Notes under the pieces: model-generated
The model's input: only the letters and a program-made list of their open reading frames with translations
What the model was told of the DNA's origin: nothing
Database searches by the model: none
Source of the DNA: Tepidibacillus fermentans
GTDB taxonomy: Bacteria > Bacillota > Bacilli > Tepidibacillales > Tepidibacillaceae
Assembly: GCF_004342885.1 (NCBI RefSeq)
Contig: NZ_SMAB01000002.1
Span: 124,001-188,000 of the forward strand
Direction: 5' to 3'
Length of the DNA stretch: 64,000 nt
Shown: piece by piece, positions 53,499 through 62,355 of the stretch
Numbering within the stretch: the stretch's first letter is position 1
Layout: each line of letters opens with the position of its first letter
Position numbers and translations under genes: made by a program

Positions 53499-53543
53499 TT
53501 TGTATATTGCATAAGCAGCGACATAGCACCAGTGATATAAACC
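53499..53543 (-). repeat. Dispersed intergenic repeat, copy F (degenerate)
   Basis: It begins TTTGTATATT and ends ATATAAACC like the other copies. Its ATAAGCAGCGACATAGCA is the reverse complement, with one mismatch, of TGCTATGTCGTAGCTTAT in copy A, and CCAGTGATAT also recurs after copy A. This looks like a decayed or deleted copy. Confidence 0.55.
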
Positions 53544-53619
53544 TATTTTTGTTTTTGGCAATATTATGATTGATTTGCTACAATGGTTAATGAGATTCAT
53601 TTGAAAAGAGGAGCAACTT

Positions 53620-54246
53620 ATGGCTTATCTATGGCAAAAAATTGACCAATATCTAGAACAGTCTTGGTTTATCTTGACATTAATCGTGATTAATTTTCTT
53701 GGATCGATTTACGGATTTTATTGGTATAAATATCAACTATTGGAGACACCGAAGAAATGGTTAATCTTTGTTCCAGATAGCCCAACTTCTAGTACTTTTT
53801 TTACACTATTCCTGATTTTCTATTATTTTCGTAAAAAATCGCCACTCATTGAAGCAATGGCTTCCATCACCTCATTTAAATATGGAATCTGGGCAGTAGT
53901 CATGATTCTATGGGGGGCTTTAGCAAGAGATTCCTCCTTGATTAAGATCTTGACTATTCAGTCAATCACCTGGTCTGATGTGATGTTAATGGGTTCCCAT
54001 TTAGGTATGGCTTTAGAAGCAATCCTTTTTTTTAAGAAATACTCATATGGTATAATTTCTGTTTTATTGATCGCGGTCTGGACATTATTCAATGATTATA
54101 TTGATTATTCGCAGGATGTTCATCCTTGGTTAGCTGAAAGTATTAGTAATATTGATCCAATCGTAGCACGTTTTACTGTAGGATTATCCATTCTAACCAT
54201 TCTTTTATTCTATTTTTTATCCTATTTACGGAGAAAACAAGCATAA
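53620..54246 (+). CDS. ypjA: DUF1405 membrane protein YpjA
   Basis: This is a 208-residue membrane protein with about six helices. It has the family's YGFYWYKYQL, FVPDSPTSSTFFTLFLI and the C-terminal NDYIDYSQDVHPWL block. Function is unknown. Neighbour ypjB follows as in B. subtilis, where qcrABC precedes; that cytochrome complex is missing here. The ribosome site is AGAGGAGC. Confidence 0.87.
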   Translation: MAYLWQKIDQYLEQSWFILTLIVINFLGSIYGFYWYKYQLLETPKKWLIFVPDSPTSSTFFTLFLIFYYFRKKSPLIEAMASITSFKYGIWAVVMILWGALARDSSLIKILTIQSITWSDVMLMGSHLGMALEAILFFKKYSYGIISVLLIAVWTLFNDYIDYSQDVHPWLAESISNIDPIVARFTVGLSILTILLFYFLSYLRRKQA

Positions 54247-54288
54247 TGTCGTACAACCCCCCATATCTTTAAATGAGGGGTGAATCTC

Positions 54289-55077
54289 ATGATAAAAAAA
54301 ATAGGATATGGAATCATTATTACCTTTCTATTTTTCTTTTTTTTCCTGACAGATACAAAAGCGAATTATTTAGAAAATCCATCTTTGGCTTCTATCCAAC
54401 AATTAATCCAAAAATTAGTTGAATCTGTTCAAATAAAGGATTATGAACTAGCAAAACAAAGTATTGAACAATTATCTACGCAATTATCAGCGATCCCCTA
54501 TAAAGGGATGACCACAATTGAAGGAATGGAAGCGATCACGTCTACAGCCATTCAAGTCAAAAGAAATCTTGCTGCACTTTCGCCAGATGATGACCAAATC
54601 GCTTATTCTACAACTCAACTTCAACTGGCAATTGATGCATTAAATCATAAGGAGCAGCCTTTATGGCATCGTTATTATTTAACATTACGAACGGATTTGA
54701 ATGAAATTGAAAAAGCGATTAATTCGAATCAAAAGGAAAAATACGAAATGTCCGTTCAAAAATATCAAAAACACTACCAAATGATTAAACCCGCTATTCA
54801 AGTATCCAAACCAGCTTATGTCGTTGAGAAAATAGATTCCTTACATACTGCACTAGCAAGTCAAAAGATCGATCAAAATAAAGCGATTATTCTAACTCAA
54901 CTAAAAGAAGCATTACATGAACTGTTTTATGGGGAAGAAAAGGATGTAATCGGAAAAATTGTTGAAGAAAAAACCTTGTGGAATACCACATTGGGTATGG
55001 GGTTTGTTATTTTTATCGTATTAAGCTATGTCATTTGGAAAAAATTTAAAGGAGCAAAAATTAACATTAGTACTTAA
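54289..55077 (+). CDS. ypjB: Sporulation protein YpjB
   Basis: This is a 262-residue protein with an N-terminal membrane helix or signal anchor (about 7-25), a long helical extracytoplasmic region (about 30-225) and a C-terminal membrane helix (about 232-252, LGMGFVIFIVLSYVIWKKF). This fits YpjB, a sigma-controlled protein of unknown action in sporulation. I chose ATG 54289, nine bases after GAGGGGTG; GTG 54280 lies inside that site. Confidence 0.85.
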   Translation: MIKKIGYGIIITFLFFFFFLTDTKANYLENPSLASIQQLIQKLVESVQIKDYELAKQSIEQLSTQLSAIPYKGMTTIEGMEAITSTAIQVKRNLAALSPDDDQIAYSTTQLQLAIDALNHKEQPLWHRYYLTLRTDLNEIEKAINSNQKEKYEMSVQKYQKHYQMIKPAIQVSKPAYVVEKIDSLHTALASQKIDQNKAIILTQLKEALHELFYGEEKDVIGKIVEEKTLWNTTLGMGFVIFIVLSYVIWKKFKGAKINIST

Positions 55078-55099
55078 GAGCACATTCTAAATAAAAATA

Positions 55100-55260
55100 G
55101 GTTTGTATGTACCAACACACTCCGTTGTCCGTGTATTTCTTTCGTATCACTCTTGGCTTGTATGTTCTATAAGCTACGACTTTCGCGAGCGAGCTTTCCT
55201 ACCAACTGTTTATTCAAGGAAAGCCGTGAGGGATCGGAGTAGCGTTAGAACATACAAACC
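55100..55260 (-). repeat. Dispersed intergenic repeat, copy D (complete)
   Basis: This 161-bp copy is inverted relative to copy C. The small module 55100-55154 comes first (GGTTTGTATGTACC, CTCCGTTGTCCGTGTATTTC). The large module 55155-55260 follows, bounded by GGCTTGTATGTTCTA and TTAGAACATACAAACC. It lies between ypjB and the convergent YitT gene. Confidence 0.88.
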
Positions 55261-55293
55261 ATTTTATATTTATGCCTTTCTTATACGTAATCT

Positions 55294-56124
55294 TTATGCT
55301 TTTTCAAAGCCTTCGCCTAATACATCATGAACATCACTAACGACAACAAATGCCTTAGGATCGATAGAATGGACGATCTGTTTCAGACGAGGTAATTCGT
55401 TTCTACTGATTACACAATATAAGACTTCTTTCTCACTTCCAGTATATCCACCTTTTCCCTTCAACATCGTCGCTCCACGATCCATTTCCTTCATAATCTT
55501 CATCTTGATTTCAAGTGAATGGTCAGAGATAATTATTGCTGCCTTGGCTGCATAGGCTCCTTCTTGGGTAAAATCGATTACTCTTGCGGCGACAAAGACA
55601 GCGATTAATGTATACATGGCTTTTTGGATTCCAATATAAAATGCTGAAAGGGAAATAATAACAAAATCAAAAAGAAACATCGTTCTTCCCATACTGATTC
55701 CAAAATACTTAAAGGCTAATCTAGCAATTATATCGACACCGCCAGTCGTCCCACCATAGCGAAAAATGATTCCTAAACCAAGACCAATAGAGACACCAGC
55801 ATATAATGACGCTAATAATAAATCGTTTAGCGGTTGTTGAAAACCTTCTGTAAGCCATAAAAAGAAAGAAACAAGGCTTGTTCCGACGATCGTATAAAAC
55901 ATAAATTGATGCCCAAGTTTTCTCCATCCCAAAATAAATAGAGGAATATTTAGTAGCATAATCACAACACTAGGAGAAAACCCAAAAATATATTTTAATA
56001 ACAATGCAATTCCAGTAAAGCCTCCTTCAGAAAGGTGATTCGCAATTGTGAAATAATTTAAACCAAAGGAAAATATAAGAGCCCCTAGGGTAATAAAAAA
56101 GATATTCTGGATATGTTTAGCCAT
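55294..56124 (-). CDS. ypjC: YitT/YpjC family membrane protein
   Basis: This protein has 276 residues with five or six membrane helices in the first 170 residues (SFGLNYFTIANHLSEGGFTGIALLLKYIF, GLGLGIIFRYGGTTGGVDIIARL). A C-terminal cytoplasmic DUF2179 domain (about 185-276, VISRNELPRLKQIVHSIDPKAFV) follows. The transported or sensed substrate is unknown. It is the only minus-strand gene in the second half apart from a microprotein at 58.1 kb. Position fits ypjC, but it is inverted compared with its neighbours. AAAGGAG precedes ATG. Confidence 0.87.
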   Translation of the reverse strand: MAKHIQNIFFITLGALIFSFGLNYFTIANHLSEGGFTGIALLLKYIFGFSPSVVIMLLNIPLFILGWRKLGHQFMFYTIVGTSLVSFFLWLTEGFQQPLNDLLLASLYAGVSIGLGLGIIFRYGGTTGGVDIIARLAFKYFGISMGRTMFLFDFVIISLSAFYIGIQKAMYTLIAVFVAARVIDFTQEGAYAAKAAIIISDHSLEIKMKIMKEMDRGATMLKGKGGYTGSEKEVLYCVISRNELPRLKQIVHSIDPKAFVVVSDVHDVLGEGFEKA

Positions 56125-56334
56125 ATATAAACTCCTTTACACATATTCCTATTCATTATACAAATACCTTGCAAAAAATAGCAATCATATCCAATATTAA
56201 TATTTGATTTCTTAATAAAAATTAGGTACGATAACTGTAGCAAAGTTGGAGGTAGGCTGGACAAATAGACACACCGATTGTAAATTTTGTTCATATATTA
56301 TGTCATAGGCCGAAAAATCAAAGGTGTGTTGTTT

Positions 56335-56844
56335 ATGTCCACAGGTAGAAGTTATATTGATGCGGCTTATGATGCCATTTTCCAAAATGATTTTCATAAG
56401 GCTATTGAATTATTTAAACAAGCGATTCGTTGTGAACCGAATAATGCTTCCTATTATTACAGATTATCGATTACCTATGACCGTAGTGGGTTCATGAAAA
56501 AGGCGATAGAAACTGCAAAAAAAGCGAGTGAGCTTGAACCAGAGAACCAAAACTATCGTTACCATCTACAGATTCTTCAGTCGAAAAATTTGGTTCTTGT
56601 AGCTGTCGATTTAATGAGACGTAACATATTCACGAAAGAAACAAAAGGAATGCTCCTTCAAGCCAAAAAATTAGACCCATTAAATATAGATGCATATTTA
56701 CTATTAGGTATATTTTATGGTGAAACCAATGCACTAGAACTTTCGTTAAAAGAGTTTAATTCTATCTTTTTTATTCAACCTTATCATCTACAAGCAAAAC
56801 AATTAAAAGATTACTATCTTAATTTGTATCAAGAAGGTGATTGA
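56335..56844 (+). CDS. TPR repeat protein
   Basis: This is a 169-residue cytoplasmic protein with three or four tetratricopeptide repeats (for example AAYDAIFQNDFHKAIELFKQAIRCEP, then SYYYRLSITYDRSG). ATG 56335 follows AAAGGTG by seven bases; the longer frame from 56287 has no better start. Its stop overlaps the dapB start region directly, suggesting coupling. No specific function can be assigned; B. subtilis has ypjD here. Confidence 0.75.
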   Translation: MSTGRSYIDAAYDAIFQNDFHKAIELFKQAIRCEPNNASYYYRLSITYDRSGFMKKAIETAKKASELEPENQNYRYHLQILQSKNLVLVAVDLMRRNIFTKETKGMLLQAKKLDPLNIDAYLLLGIFYGETNALELSLKEFNSIFFIQPYHLQAKQLKDYYLNLYQEGD

Positions 56845-57624
56845 GTGAATCGATTAAAGGTAATGGTATCAGGAGCAAACGGGAGAATGGGTAGAGAAGT
56901 CGTTAAGATGCTTAAAAAAGATGATGATCTTCTTTATGTCGGTGGAATTGATCCAATCGTCAGCTCACAGCAAGAAACGGATGATAATCCTATTTATCAA
57001 AGATTGGAAGAGGCATTAATAGCCGAAAAACCGGATGTTATTGTTGATTTTACGAATCCACATGTTGTAAAAGATAATGTTAGAACTGCAATCGAATTGG
57101 GGGTAAGCCCGGTTGTAGGTACGACTGGGCTTACTTTAGAAGATATTCTAATTTTGGACAAGCTAGCGAAAGAACACGAGATTGGTGGTGTTATTGCTCC
57201 AAACTTTGCGATTGGCGCTGTCTTAATGATGAAATTTGCGCAAACGGCAGCAAAATATATGCCAAATGTGGAAATCATTGAGTATCATCATGATCAAAAG
57301 CTAGATGCTCCATCTGGAACCGCCTTAAAAACGGCAGAATTGATTCAACAAGTACGTAAAGAGTTAAAACAAGGTCATCCAAATGAAAAGGAAACACTTA
57401 TTGGGGCACGTGGTGGAGCATTTTCAGGTTTTCGTATACATAGTGTTAGACTTCCTGGATTAGTTGCTCATCAGGAAGTGATTCTCGGAGATTTGGGACA
57501 AACGTTAACGATTCGTCACGATTCAATTGACCGAGAATCTTTTATGCCCGGCGTGAATTTAGCTATTAAAAAAGTGAAAAGTTTACGAGGCATTATTTAC
57601 GGTTTAGAACACTTACTTAACTAA
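56845..57624 (+). CDS. dapB: 4-hydroxy-tetrahydrodipicolinate reductase
   Basis: This is a cytoplasmic enzyme of lysine and diaminopimelate synthesis, 259 residues. The nucleotide site is VSGANGRMGREVVKML. VVGTTGL, APNFAIGAVLMMKFA and the catalytic EYHHDQKLDAPSGTALKTAE are all intact, and RHDSIDRESFMPGV closes it. GTG start directly after the preceding stop, with GAAGGTG upstream. The product supplies peptidoglycan and spore dipicolinate. Confidence 0.96.
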   Translation: MNRLKVMVSGANGRMGREVVKMLKKDDDLLYVGGIDPIVSSQQETDDNPIYQRLEEALIAEKPDVIVDFTNPHVVKDNVRTAIELGVSPVVGTTGLTLEDILILDKLAKEHEIGGVIAPNFAIGAVLMMKFAQTAAKYMPNVEIIEYHHDQKLDAPSGTALKTAELIQQVRKELKQGHPNEKETLIGARGGAFSGFRIHSVRLPGLVAHQEVILGDLGQTLTIRHDSIDRESFMPGVNLAIKKVKSLRGIIYGLEHLLN

Positions 57625-57651
57625 AAATCTTTGATGGGTAGGGGATCATTT

Positions 57652-58089
57652 TTGAAAATTGCACTTATCGCACATGATCGAAAAAAATCTGAAATGGTTA
57701 ATTTTATGATCGCGTATGAATCGATCTTTAAAGAACATGAACTCTATTCCACCGGTACAACGGGAGCTAAAATTATGGAACAAACGGATCTTAAGATTCA
57801 CCGATTTCAATCTGGCCCATTGGGTGGAGATCAACAAGTTGGTGCATTAATTGCTGAAAATGAATTGGATTTACTCCTTTTCTTTCGCGATCCGTTAATG
57901 GCTCAACCACATGAACCAGATATTATTGCATTACTTCGCTTGTGCGATGTTTATGGAATACCTGTTGCAACAAATGTAGCTACCGCAGAAATCCTAGTTC
58001 GTGCATTAGGTAGAGGGGAATTTGCATGGCGGGATGTGGTTCATCGATATAAAGATGGATTGGAAAATGGATCAAGCCTTTCTGAATAG
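57652..58089 (+). CDS. mgsA: Methylglyoxal synthase
   Basis: This enzyme converts dihydroxyacetone phosphate to methylglyoxal and phosphate in the cytoplasm. It has 145 residues. [14 protein letters not shown], the phosphate-binding [23 protein letters not shown], and the catalytic Asp region [18 protein letters not shown] are present. TTG 57652 is seven bases after GGTAGGGGA. In B. subtilis bshB1 and bshA follow; here cca does, after a terminator. Confidence 0.95.
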   Translation: MKIALIAHDRKKSEMVNFMIAYESIFKEHELYSTGTTGAKIMEQTDLKIHRFQSGPLGGDQQVGALIAENELDLLLFFRDPLMAQPHEPDIIALLRLCDVYGIPVATNVATAEILVRALGRGEFAWRDVVHRYKDGLENGSSLSE

Positions 58090-58104
58090 AAAGGCTTATT
58101 TCTT
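58074..58104 (+). terminator. Terminator of mgsA
   Basis: AAGCCTTTCT (58074-58083) pairs perfectly with AGAAAGGCTT (58088-58097) around GAAT, then a T-rich tail. The stop codon of mgsA is within the hairpin. Confidence 0.82.
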
Positions 58105-58173
58105 ATCTGTTCCCTGTTTGAATATTTGAATGATTTTTGCTAAGAATACGAAGATTCCCATAATGATTCTCAT
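58096..58173 (-). CDS. Candidate 25-residue membrane microprotein
   Basis: On the minus strand, GGAGG (58186-58182) is eight bases before ATG (58173), an ideal spacing. The product reads MRIIMGIFVFLAKIIQIFKQ and ends GTDKK. It is a hydrophobic, probably membrane-inserting helix with a basic, hydrophilic end. The size is like SpoVM or type I toxins, but the sequence matches neither that I can see. It lies in the mgsA-cca gap, opposite in direction to both. Coding is supported by the ribosome site only. Confidence 0.5.
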   Translation of the reverse strand: MRIIMGIFVFLAKIIQIFKQGTDKK

Positions 58174-58225
58174 TTTCTATTCCTCCAAATAAGATAGGAA
58201 TGAATGGTTGATTAGGAGATCTAAG

Positions 58226-59464
58226 ATGGAAAAAAAAGAAATTGCAAAAAATATATTGAAACGTTTAATGAATCAAGGTTATCAGGCTTATTTCGTTGGT
58301 GGATATGTACGTGACCAATTGTTAAATCGCCCAACCACTGATATTGATATTGCTACAGATGCAAAACCAGAAGCAATCCTTTCTTTATTTGAGAAGGCAG
58401 TACCTACAGGGCTGAAACATGGAACTGTCACCGTAATTGAACAGGGGCTTTCTATCGAAATTACAACGTTTCGTAAAGAAGGTAAATATTTAGATTACCG
58501 TCATCCCAAAGAAGTGAAATTTGTAACAAATTTATATGATGATTTAAGTCGAAGAGATTTTACGATGAATGCGATTGCATTGGATTACTATGAGCAGTTG
58601 ATCGATCCTTTTAATGGTCAATCTGCCATTGTCAATCGGAACATTGAAAGTGTTGGCAATCCAAATGAACGATTTATGGAAGATCCATTACGAATGATGC
58701 GAGCAGTCCGATTTGCCGCTCAGTTACAATTTCAGATTGAGAAGAATACTTTGCGTGCAATAAGAGAGTTAGCTTTCTATCTACAATATATTTCAATTGA
58801 ACGAGTAAAAATTGAATTGGACAAGATCATCAATGCGAATCATCCTGAAATCGGAATTGAACTTCTTTATTCTCTAGAACTCATTCGCTGGTTCAAGGGA
58901 ATGATTGATGGGCCACTTTATTTCATTGATCATGGAAAAGTTCTTCAAACGATCAATCAAACCATGGACCCTTTCGTCCGTTGGTCCATATTGTTTGAAC
59001 AATTGAATTCAACTGAGCGAAACAGGGTCATGGATGGACTCAGATTTTCTAATAAAGAAAAGCAAACAATTCTTAACATCTTTAAAGCTTATTCTATCAT
59101 TCAAAAAGGACAGAAGATAGAGGAGTTAAAAAAATGTTTCATAGAAACAAATGAAGATGATTGTTTGAAATCGTTAGAATTGTCCTATTTACTGGGATAT
59201 ATTCAGAAAAAAGAACTGTTAGAATGGAAACTCACACTTTCGGAATTAAATAAACAATTAATGGTTCGGACATTAAAAGATTTAAAGGTTTCAGGAAAAG
59301 ACGTACTTGAGATCGTCAAACAACCACCTGGCCCTTGGATTCACGATTTATTGCAAGAGTTATTTCATCAGGTTGTTTTTGACGGATTACCAAATCATAG
59401 AGAGATATTACTTCAAAGAATAGAAAATTTAAAGGAGAAGGTCTTTGATGAGGGAGAAGATTAA
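58226..59464 (+). CDS. cca: CCA-adding tRNA nucleotidyltransferase
   Basis: This enzyme adds or repairs the 3' CCA of tRNAs. It has 412 residues, of the class II type. YFVGGYVRDQLLNRPTTDIDIAT holds the two catalytic Asp. RRDFTMNAIALDY, NRNIESVGNPNERFMEDPLRMMRAVRFAAQL and the neck/tail helices follow. I chose ATG 58226, seven bases after AGGAG. Its end overlaps birA by 17 bases. Confidence 0.95.
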   Translation: MEKKEIAKNILKRLMNQGYQAYFVGGYVRDQLLNRPTTDIDIATDAKPEAILSLFEKAVPTGLKHGTVTVIEQGLSIEITTFRKEGKYLDYRHPKEVKFVTNLYDDLSRRDFTMNAIALDYYEQLIDPFNGQSAIVNRNIESVGNPNERFMEDPLRMMRAVRFAAQLQFQIEKNTLRAIRELAFYLQYISIERVKIELDKIINANHPEIGIELLYSLELIRWFKGMIDGPLYFIDHGKVLQTINQTMDPFVRWSILFEQLNSTERNRVMDGLRFSNKEKQTILNIFKAYSIIQKGQKIEELKKCFIETNEDDCLKSLELSYLLGYIQKKELLEWKLTLSELNKQLMVRTLKDLKVSGKDVLEIVKQPPGPWIHDLLQELFHQVVFDGLPNHREILLQRIENLKEKVFDEGED

Positions 59465-60407
59465 AGAAATCTTTATTCAATCCAGACATCAGTTTGTTTC
59501 AGGAGAAGAGATTAGTAAACAATTAAATATTTCAAGAACTGCGGTATGGAAACATATTGAGGAATTAAAAAAGGAAGGTTATCAATTTGAAGCAATCCGC
59601 AAAAGAGGATATCGTTTACTAAACGATCCAGATGATATATCAAAAGAACGACTAAAAGCCAATTTATCTACGCAATGGCTGGGTAAAGAGATCATTTACT
59701 TTTCTGAAGTCGATTCAACACAAAGAGTGGCCCATGAATTAGCTAAAAATGGTGTACCACACGGTACTGTAGTAATTACGGATGAGCAAACAGAGGGGAA
59801 AGGGCGTTTAGGTAGAACTTGGTTTTCAGAGAAAGGGAAAGGGATTTGGATGAGTTTCATTCTACGACCTTCCTTTGCTTATCATCAAGCTCTACAAATT
59901 ACCCTTTTCACTTCAGTCGTTCTAGCAAATACGTTAAAAAAATTATATCAAAGGAATTTTTTAATCAAATGGCCAAATGATATATATATTAACGGTAAAA
60001 AAGTTTCTGGGATTCTAACAGAAATGCATGGGGAACAAGATCAGATTCACTATATGATTATTGGAATTGGCATTAACACGCATCAAATTACGTTTCCCGA
60101 AAACTTAAAAGAAATAGCGACTTCTATTCAGCAAGAAACAGGGTATATTCCAAAGCGAATCGAGTTGATTCAACATTTCTTTACAGAATTTGAACAAGAT
60201 TATAGCCGCTTTGAAGGAGAAGGGTTTATGCCATTTTATAAACAATATAATGATGCATTATATGGAAAAGGAAGAAGGATACAATTAAAGCAGGTAAATC
60301 AACAAATCGAAGGAACAATTATGTGTATTGACTCAAATGGGTATTTAATTCTACAAGAAGATGATGGAAAAGAAGCGAAAGTTGTTTCGGGTGACATTTT
60401 TTTCTGA
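59448..60407 (+). CDS. birA: Biotin--protein ligase and biotin repressor BirA
   Basis: This is a 319-residue bifunctional protein that biotinylates acetyl-CoA carboxylase and represses biotin genes. It has an N-terminal winged helix (about 1-62, SGEEISKQLNISRTAVWKHIEELKKEGY), a central ligase with the biotinyl-AMP loop EGKGRLGRTWFSEKGKGIWMS and KWPNDIYINGKKVSGIL, and a C-terminal SH3-like end. GGAGAAGG precedes ATG 59448 within cca. Confidence 0.95.
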   Translation: MREKIKEIFIQSRHQFVSGEEISKQLNISRTAVWKHIEELKKEGYQFEAIRKRGYRLLNDPDDISKERLKANLSTQWLGKEIIYFSEVDSTQRVAHELAKNGVPHGTVVITDEQTEGKGRLGRTWFSEKGKGIWMSFILRPSFAYHQALQITLFTSVVLANTLKKLYQRNFLIKWPNDIYINGKKVSGILTEMHGEQDQIHYMIIGIGINTHQITFPENLKEIATSIQQETGYIPKRIELIQHFFTEFEQDYSRFEGEGFMPFYKQYNDALYGKGRRIQLKQVNQQIEGTIMCIDSNGYLILQEDDGKEAKVVSGDIFF

Positions 60408-60413
60408 TATAAT
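60408..60413 (+). promoter_or_regulatory. Possible -10 box of the panBCD transcript
   Basis: TATAAT occurs at the end of birA. A TTTCGG 17 bases before is a poor -35 box. It would give a leader of about 230 bases before panB. Confidence 0.4.
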
Positions 60414-60496
60414 CGTGTATATGAGGTAGTATCGTCAAGAACTACACTCAGCTTTTACATTTTTACATTTGAACAATTGAATGAACTATTGATATT

Positions 60497-60586
60497 CTGC
60501 TCTGAGCCTTAATGGACCGAGACAGAAGGAGAGAAGACTTGGACTTGTTAACCTTCTACCCGTCTATGGGCTGAAGGTTTTTTTGT
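60497..60586 (+). promoter_or_regulatory. Structured leader before panB, candidate pan RNA motif with terminator
   Basis: The hairpin 60497-60525 pairs CTG-CTC-G-G-CC with GG-C-C-GAG-CAG around TTAAT and leaves bulged A residues. This is like the pan motif known upstream of pantothenate genes in Firmicutes, which has conserved bulged A. An intrinsic terminator follows: AACCTTC (60550-60556), inner CCC/GGG, GAAGGTT (60573-60579), T-run. AGAAGG at 60525-60530 could pair with CCTTCT in the terminator stem and act as antiterminator. The match to the published motif is from memory. Confidence 0.5.
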
Positions 60587-60644
60587 TTCATTATCAATCT
60601 CGATGTTGGGCAAAAGAGTGGACAAAAATGACGGAGGTGATGAA

Positions 60645-61490
60645 ATGGAGCAAAAAGCAATTACGACTCATGATCTCAAGCAATTAAAGGCGAAGAAAGA
60701 ACCCATCACAATGGTAACTGCTTATGATTACCCCACTGCGAAATTAATTGATGAAAGTGGTATCGAAATGATATTGGTTGGTGATTCATTGGGTATGGTC
60801 GTTCTGGGATACGATACCACGATTCCGGTCACATTAGAGGATATGATCCATCATGGGAAAGCGGTAGTAAGAGGAGCAAAAAGAGCCTTTGTCGTTGTTG
60901 ATATGCCCTTTTTAACTTATCATCTTGGAATTAAAAAAGCCGTCTATCATGCTGGACGAATTATTCAAGAAACAGGAGCAAAGGCAGTAAAAATCGAAGG
61001 CGGTAAGGAGATTGTTCCAGTTATTCAAGCGATTACTCAGGCTGGGATTCCTGTAGTAGGGCATATTGGTTTAACACCTCAATCGGTACATCAGCTTGGA
61101 GGTTTCAAAGTTCAAGGAAAAACGAAAGAAGATGCCTTAAAAATCATTGAAGATGCAAAAGCGTTAGAAGCCGCTGGTGTATTTAGCATTGTTCTAGAAG
61201 CTATTCCTCATGATCTAGCGAAATTAATCACGGAAACTGTTTCGGTACCCACTATTGGTATTGGTGCGGGAAATGCTTGTGACGGTCAGGTACTTGTCTT
61301 TCACGATATGATTCAATATGGGTTAGATCGATCACCCAAATTCGTAAAAATCTATGGGCAGATCGGGGAAATGATTAAAAGGAGTATATCCCAATATAAA
61401 GAAGAAGTGAAAAAGAGAAGTTTTCCAGCAAAAGAACATACATTTTCTATTCAAGAATCTGTTCTCGAACAATTATATGGGAAGGTGTAA
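60645..61490 (+). CDS. panB: 3-methyl-2-oxobutanoate hydroxymethyltransferase
   Basis: This is the first committed enzyme of pantothenate synthesis, making ketopantoate. It has 281 residues. [30 protein letters not shown], the metal/substrate region [10 protein letters not shown] and [25 protein letters not shown] and TIGIGAG are signatures. I chose ATG 60645 after GGAGGTGATGAA. panBCD are contiguous and overlapping. Confidence 0.96.
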   Translation: MEQKAITTHDLKQLKAKKEPITMVTAYDYPTAKLIDESGIEMILVGDSLGMVVLGYDTTIPVTLEDMIHHGKAVVRGAKRAFVVVDMPFLTYHLGIKKAVYHAGRIIQETGAKAVKIEGGKEIVPVIQAITQAGIPVVGHIGLTPQSVHQLGGFKVQGKTKEDALKIIEDAKALEAAGVFSIVLEAIPHDLAKLITETVSVPTIGIGAGNACDGQVLVFHDMIQYGLDRSPKFVKIYGQIGEMIKRSISQYKEEVKKRSFPAKEHTFSIQESVLEQLYGKV

Positions 61491-61492
61491 TG

Positions 61493-62353
61493 ATGGAAGT
61501 TATCACAACAATAAGCGAAATTAGAACGAGAATAACAAAAGAAAGAAAAGCAGGAAAAGTAATTAGCCTCGTACCAACCATGGGTTATTTACACCGTGGT
61601 CATCAGAGTTTAATCGAAAAAGCTCGAGCAGAAAGTGATCTTGTGGTTGTGTCGATCTTTGTCAACCCATTACAATTTGGACCGAATGAAGATTATGATC
61701 GCTATCCAAGAGACTTGGAAAGAGACAAGGTCATAGCAGAAGTTGCAGGTGCCGATTTGATCTTTTTCCCATCTGTGAACGAGATGTATCCTGTAAAACC
61801 AAAAACCTATGTTGAAGTCAATGAGTTAACTAATCAATTATGTGGAAAATCAAGACCAGGACATTTTCGCGGAGTCACAACAGTAGTTTCAAAGCTATTT
61901 CATATTATCCAACCAGACTTTGCGTATTTTGGGTTAAAAGATGCTCAACAAGTAGCAGTTATTCAGCAAATGGTTGAAGATTTGAATATGCCAGTTACGA
62001 TCGTTCCTTGTCCAATTGTTCGTGAAGAAGATGGGCTAGCTCTTAGTTCAAGGAATGTTTATTTAACCTCTGAGGAACGAAGTCAAGCCACAATTCTTTA
62101 TCAAAGTTTACAAAAAGCAAAAGAATGGATCGGAGAGGGAATAACAGAAACAAAGAAACTGAAAGATCGAATCAGAAACTTCATTGAAACTCAACCCCTT
62201 GCTCGAATCGATTATGTTGAAATCCTTTCTTTTCCGTCCCTAGAACCAGTAACAGAGATTCATTCAACGAGCCAAGCGATTATTGCTTTAGCCGTTTGGT
62301 TTGACAAAACAAGATTAATCGATAATCTCATCATCAATCAAAATGAGGTGTAA
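61493..62353 (+). CDS. panC: Pantothenate synthetase
   Basis: This enzyme joins pantoate and beta-alanine with ATP, 286 residues. It has [19 protein letters not shown] with the HxGH nucleotide motif, [38 protein letters not shown] and the KMSKS-like [12 protein letters not shown] 61490 overlaps the panB stop; ATG 61493 has better spacing from GAAGGTG (61481-61487). Confidence 0.95.
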   Translation: MEVITTISEIRTRITKERKAGKVISLVPTMGYLHRGHQSLIEKARAESDLVVVSIFVNPLQFGPNEDYDRYPRDLERDKVIAEVAGADLIFFPSVNEMYPVKPKTYVEVNELTNQLCGKSRPGHFRGVTTVVSKLFHIIQPDFAYFGLKDAQQVAVIQQMVEDLNMPVTIVPCPIVREEDGLALSSRNVYLTSEERSQATILYQSLQKAKEWIGEGITETKKLKDRIRNFIETQPLARIDYVEILSFPSLEPVTEIHSTSQAIIALAVWFDKTRLIDNLIINQNEV

Positions 62354-62355
62354 TT

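Noticed and set aside
55103-55330. 75-codon frame on the plus strand
   Set aside because: It is translated repeat copy D and overlaps the end of the convergent YitT gene.
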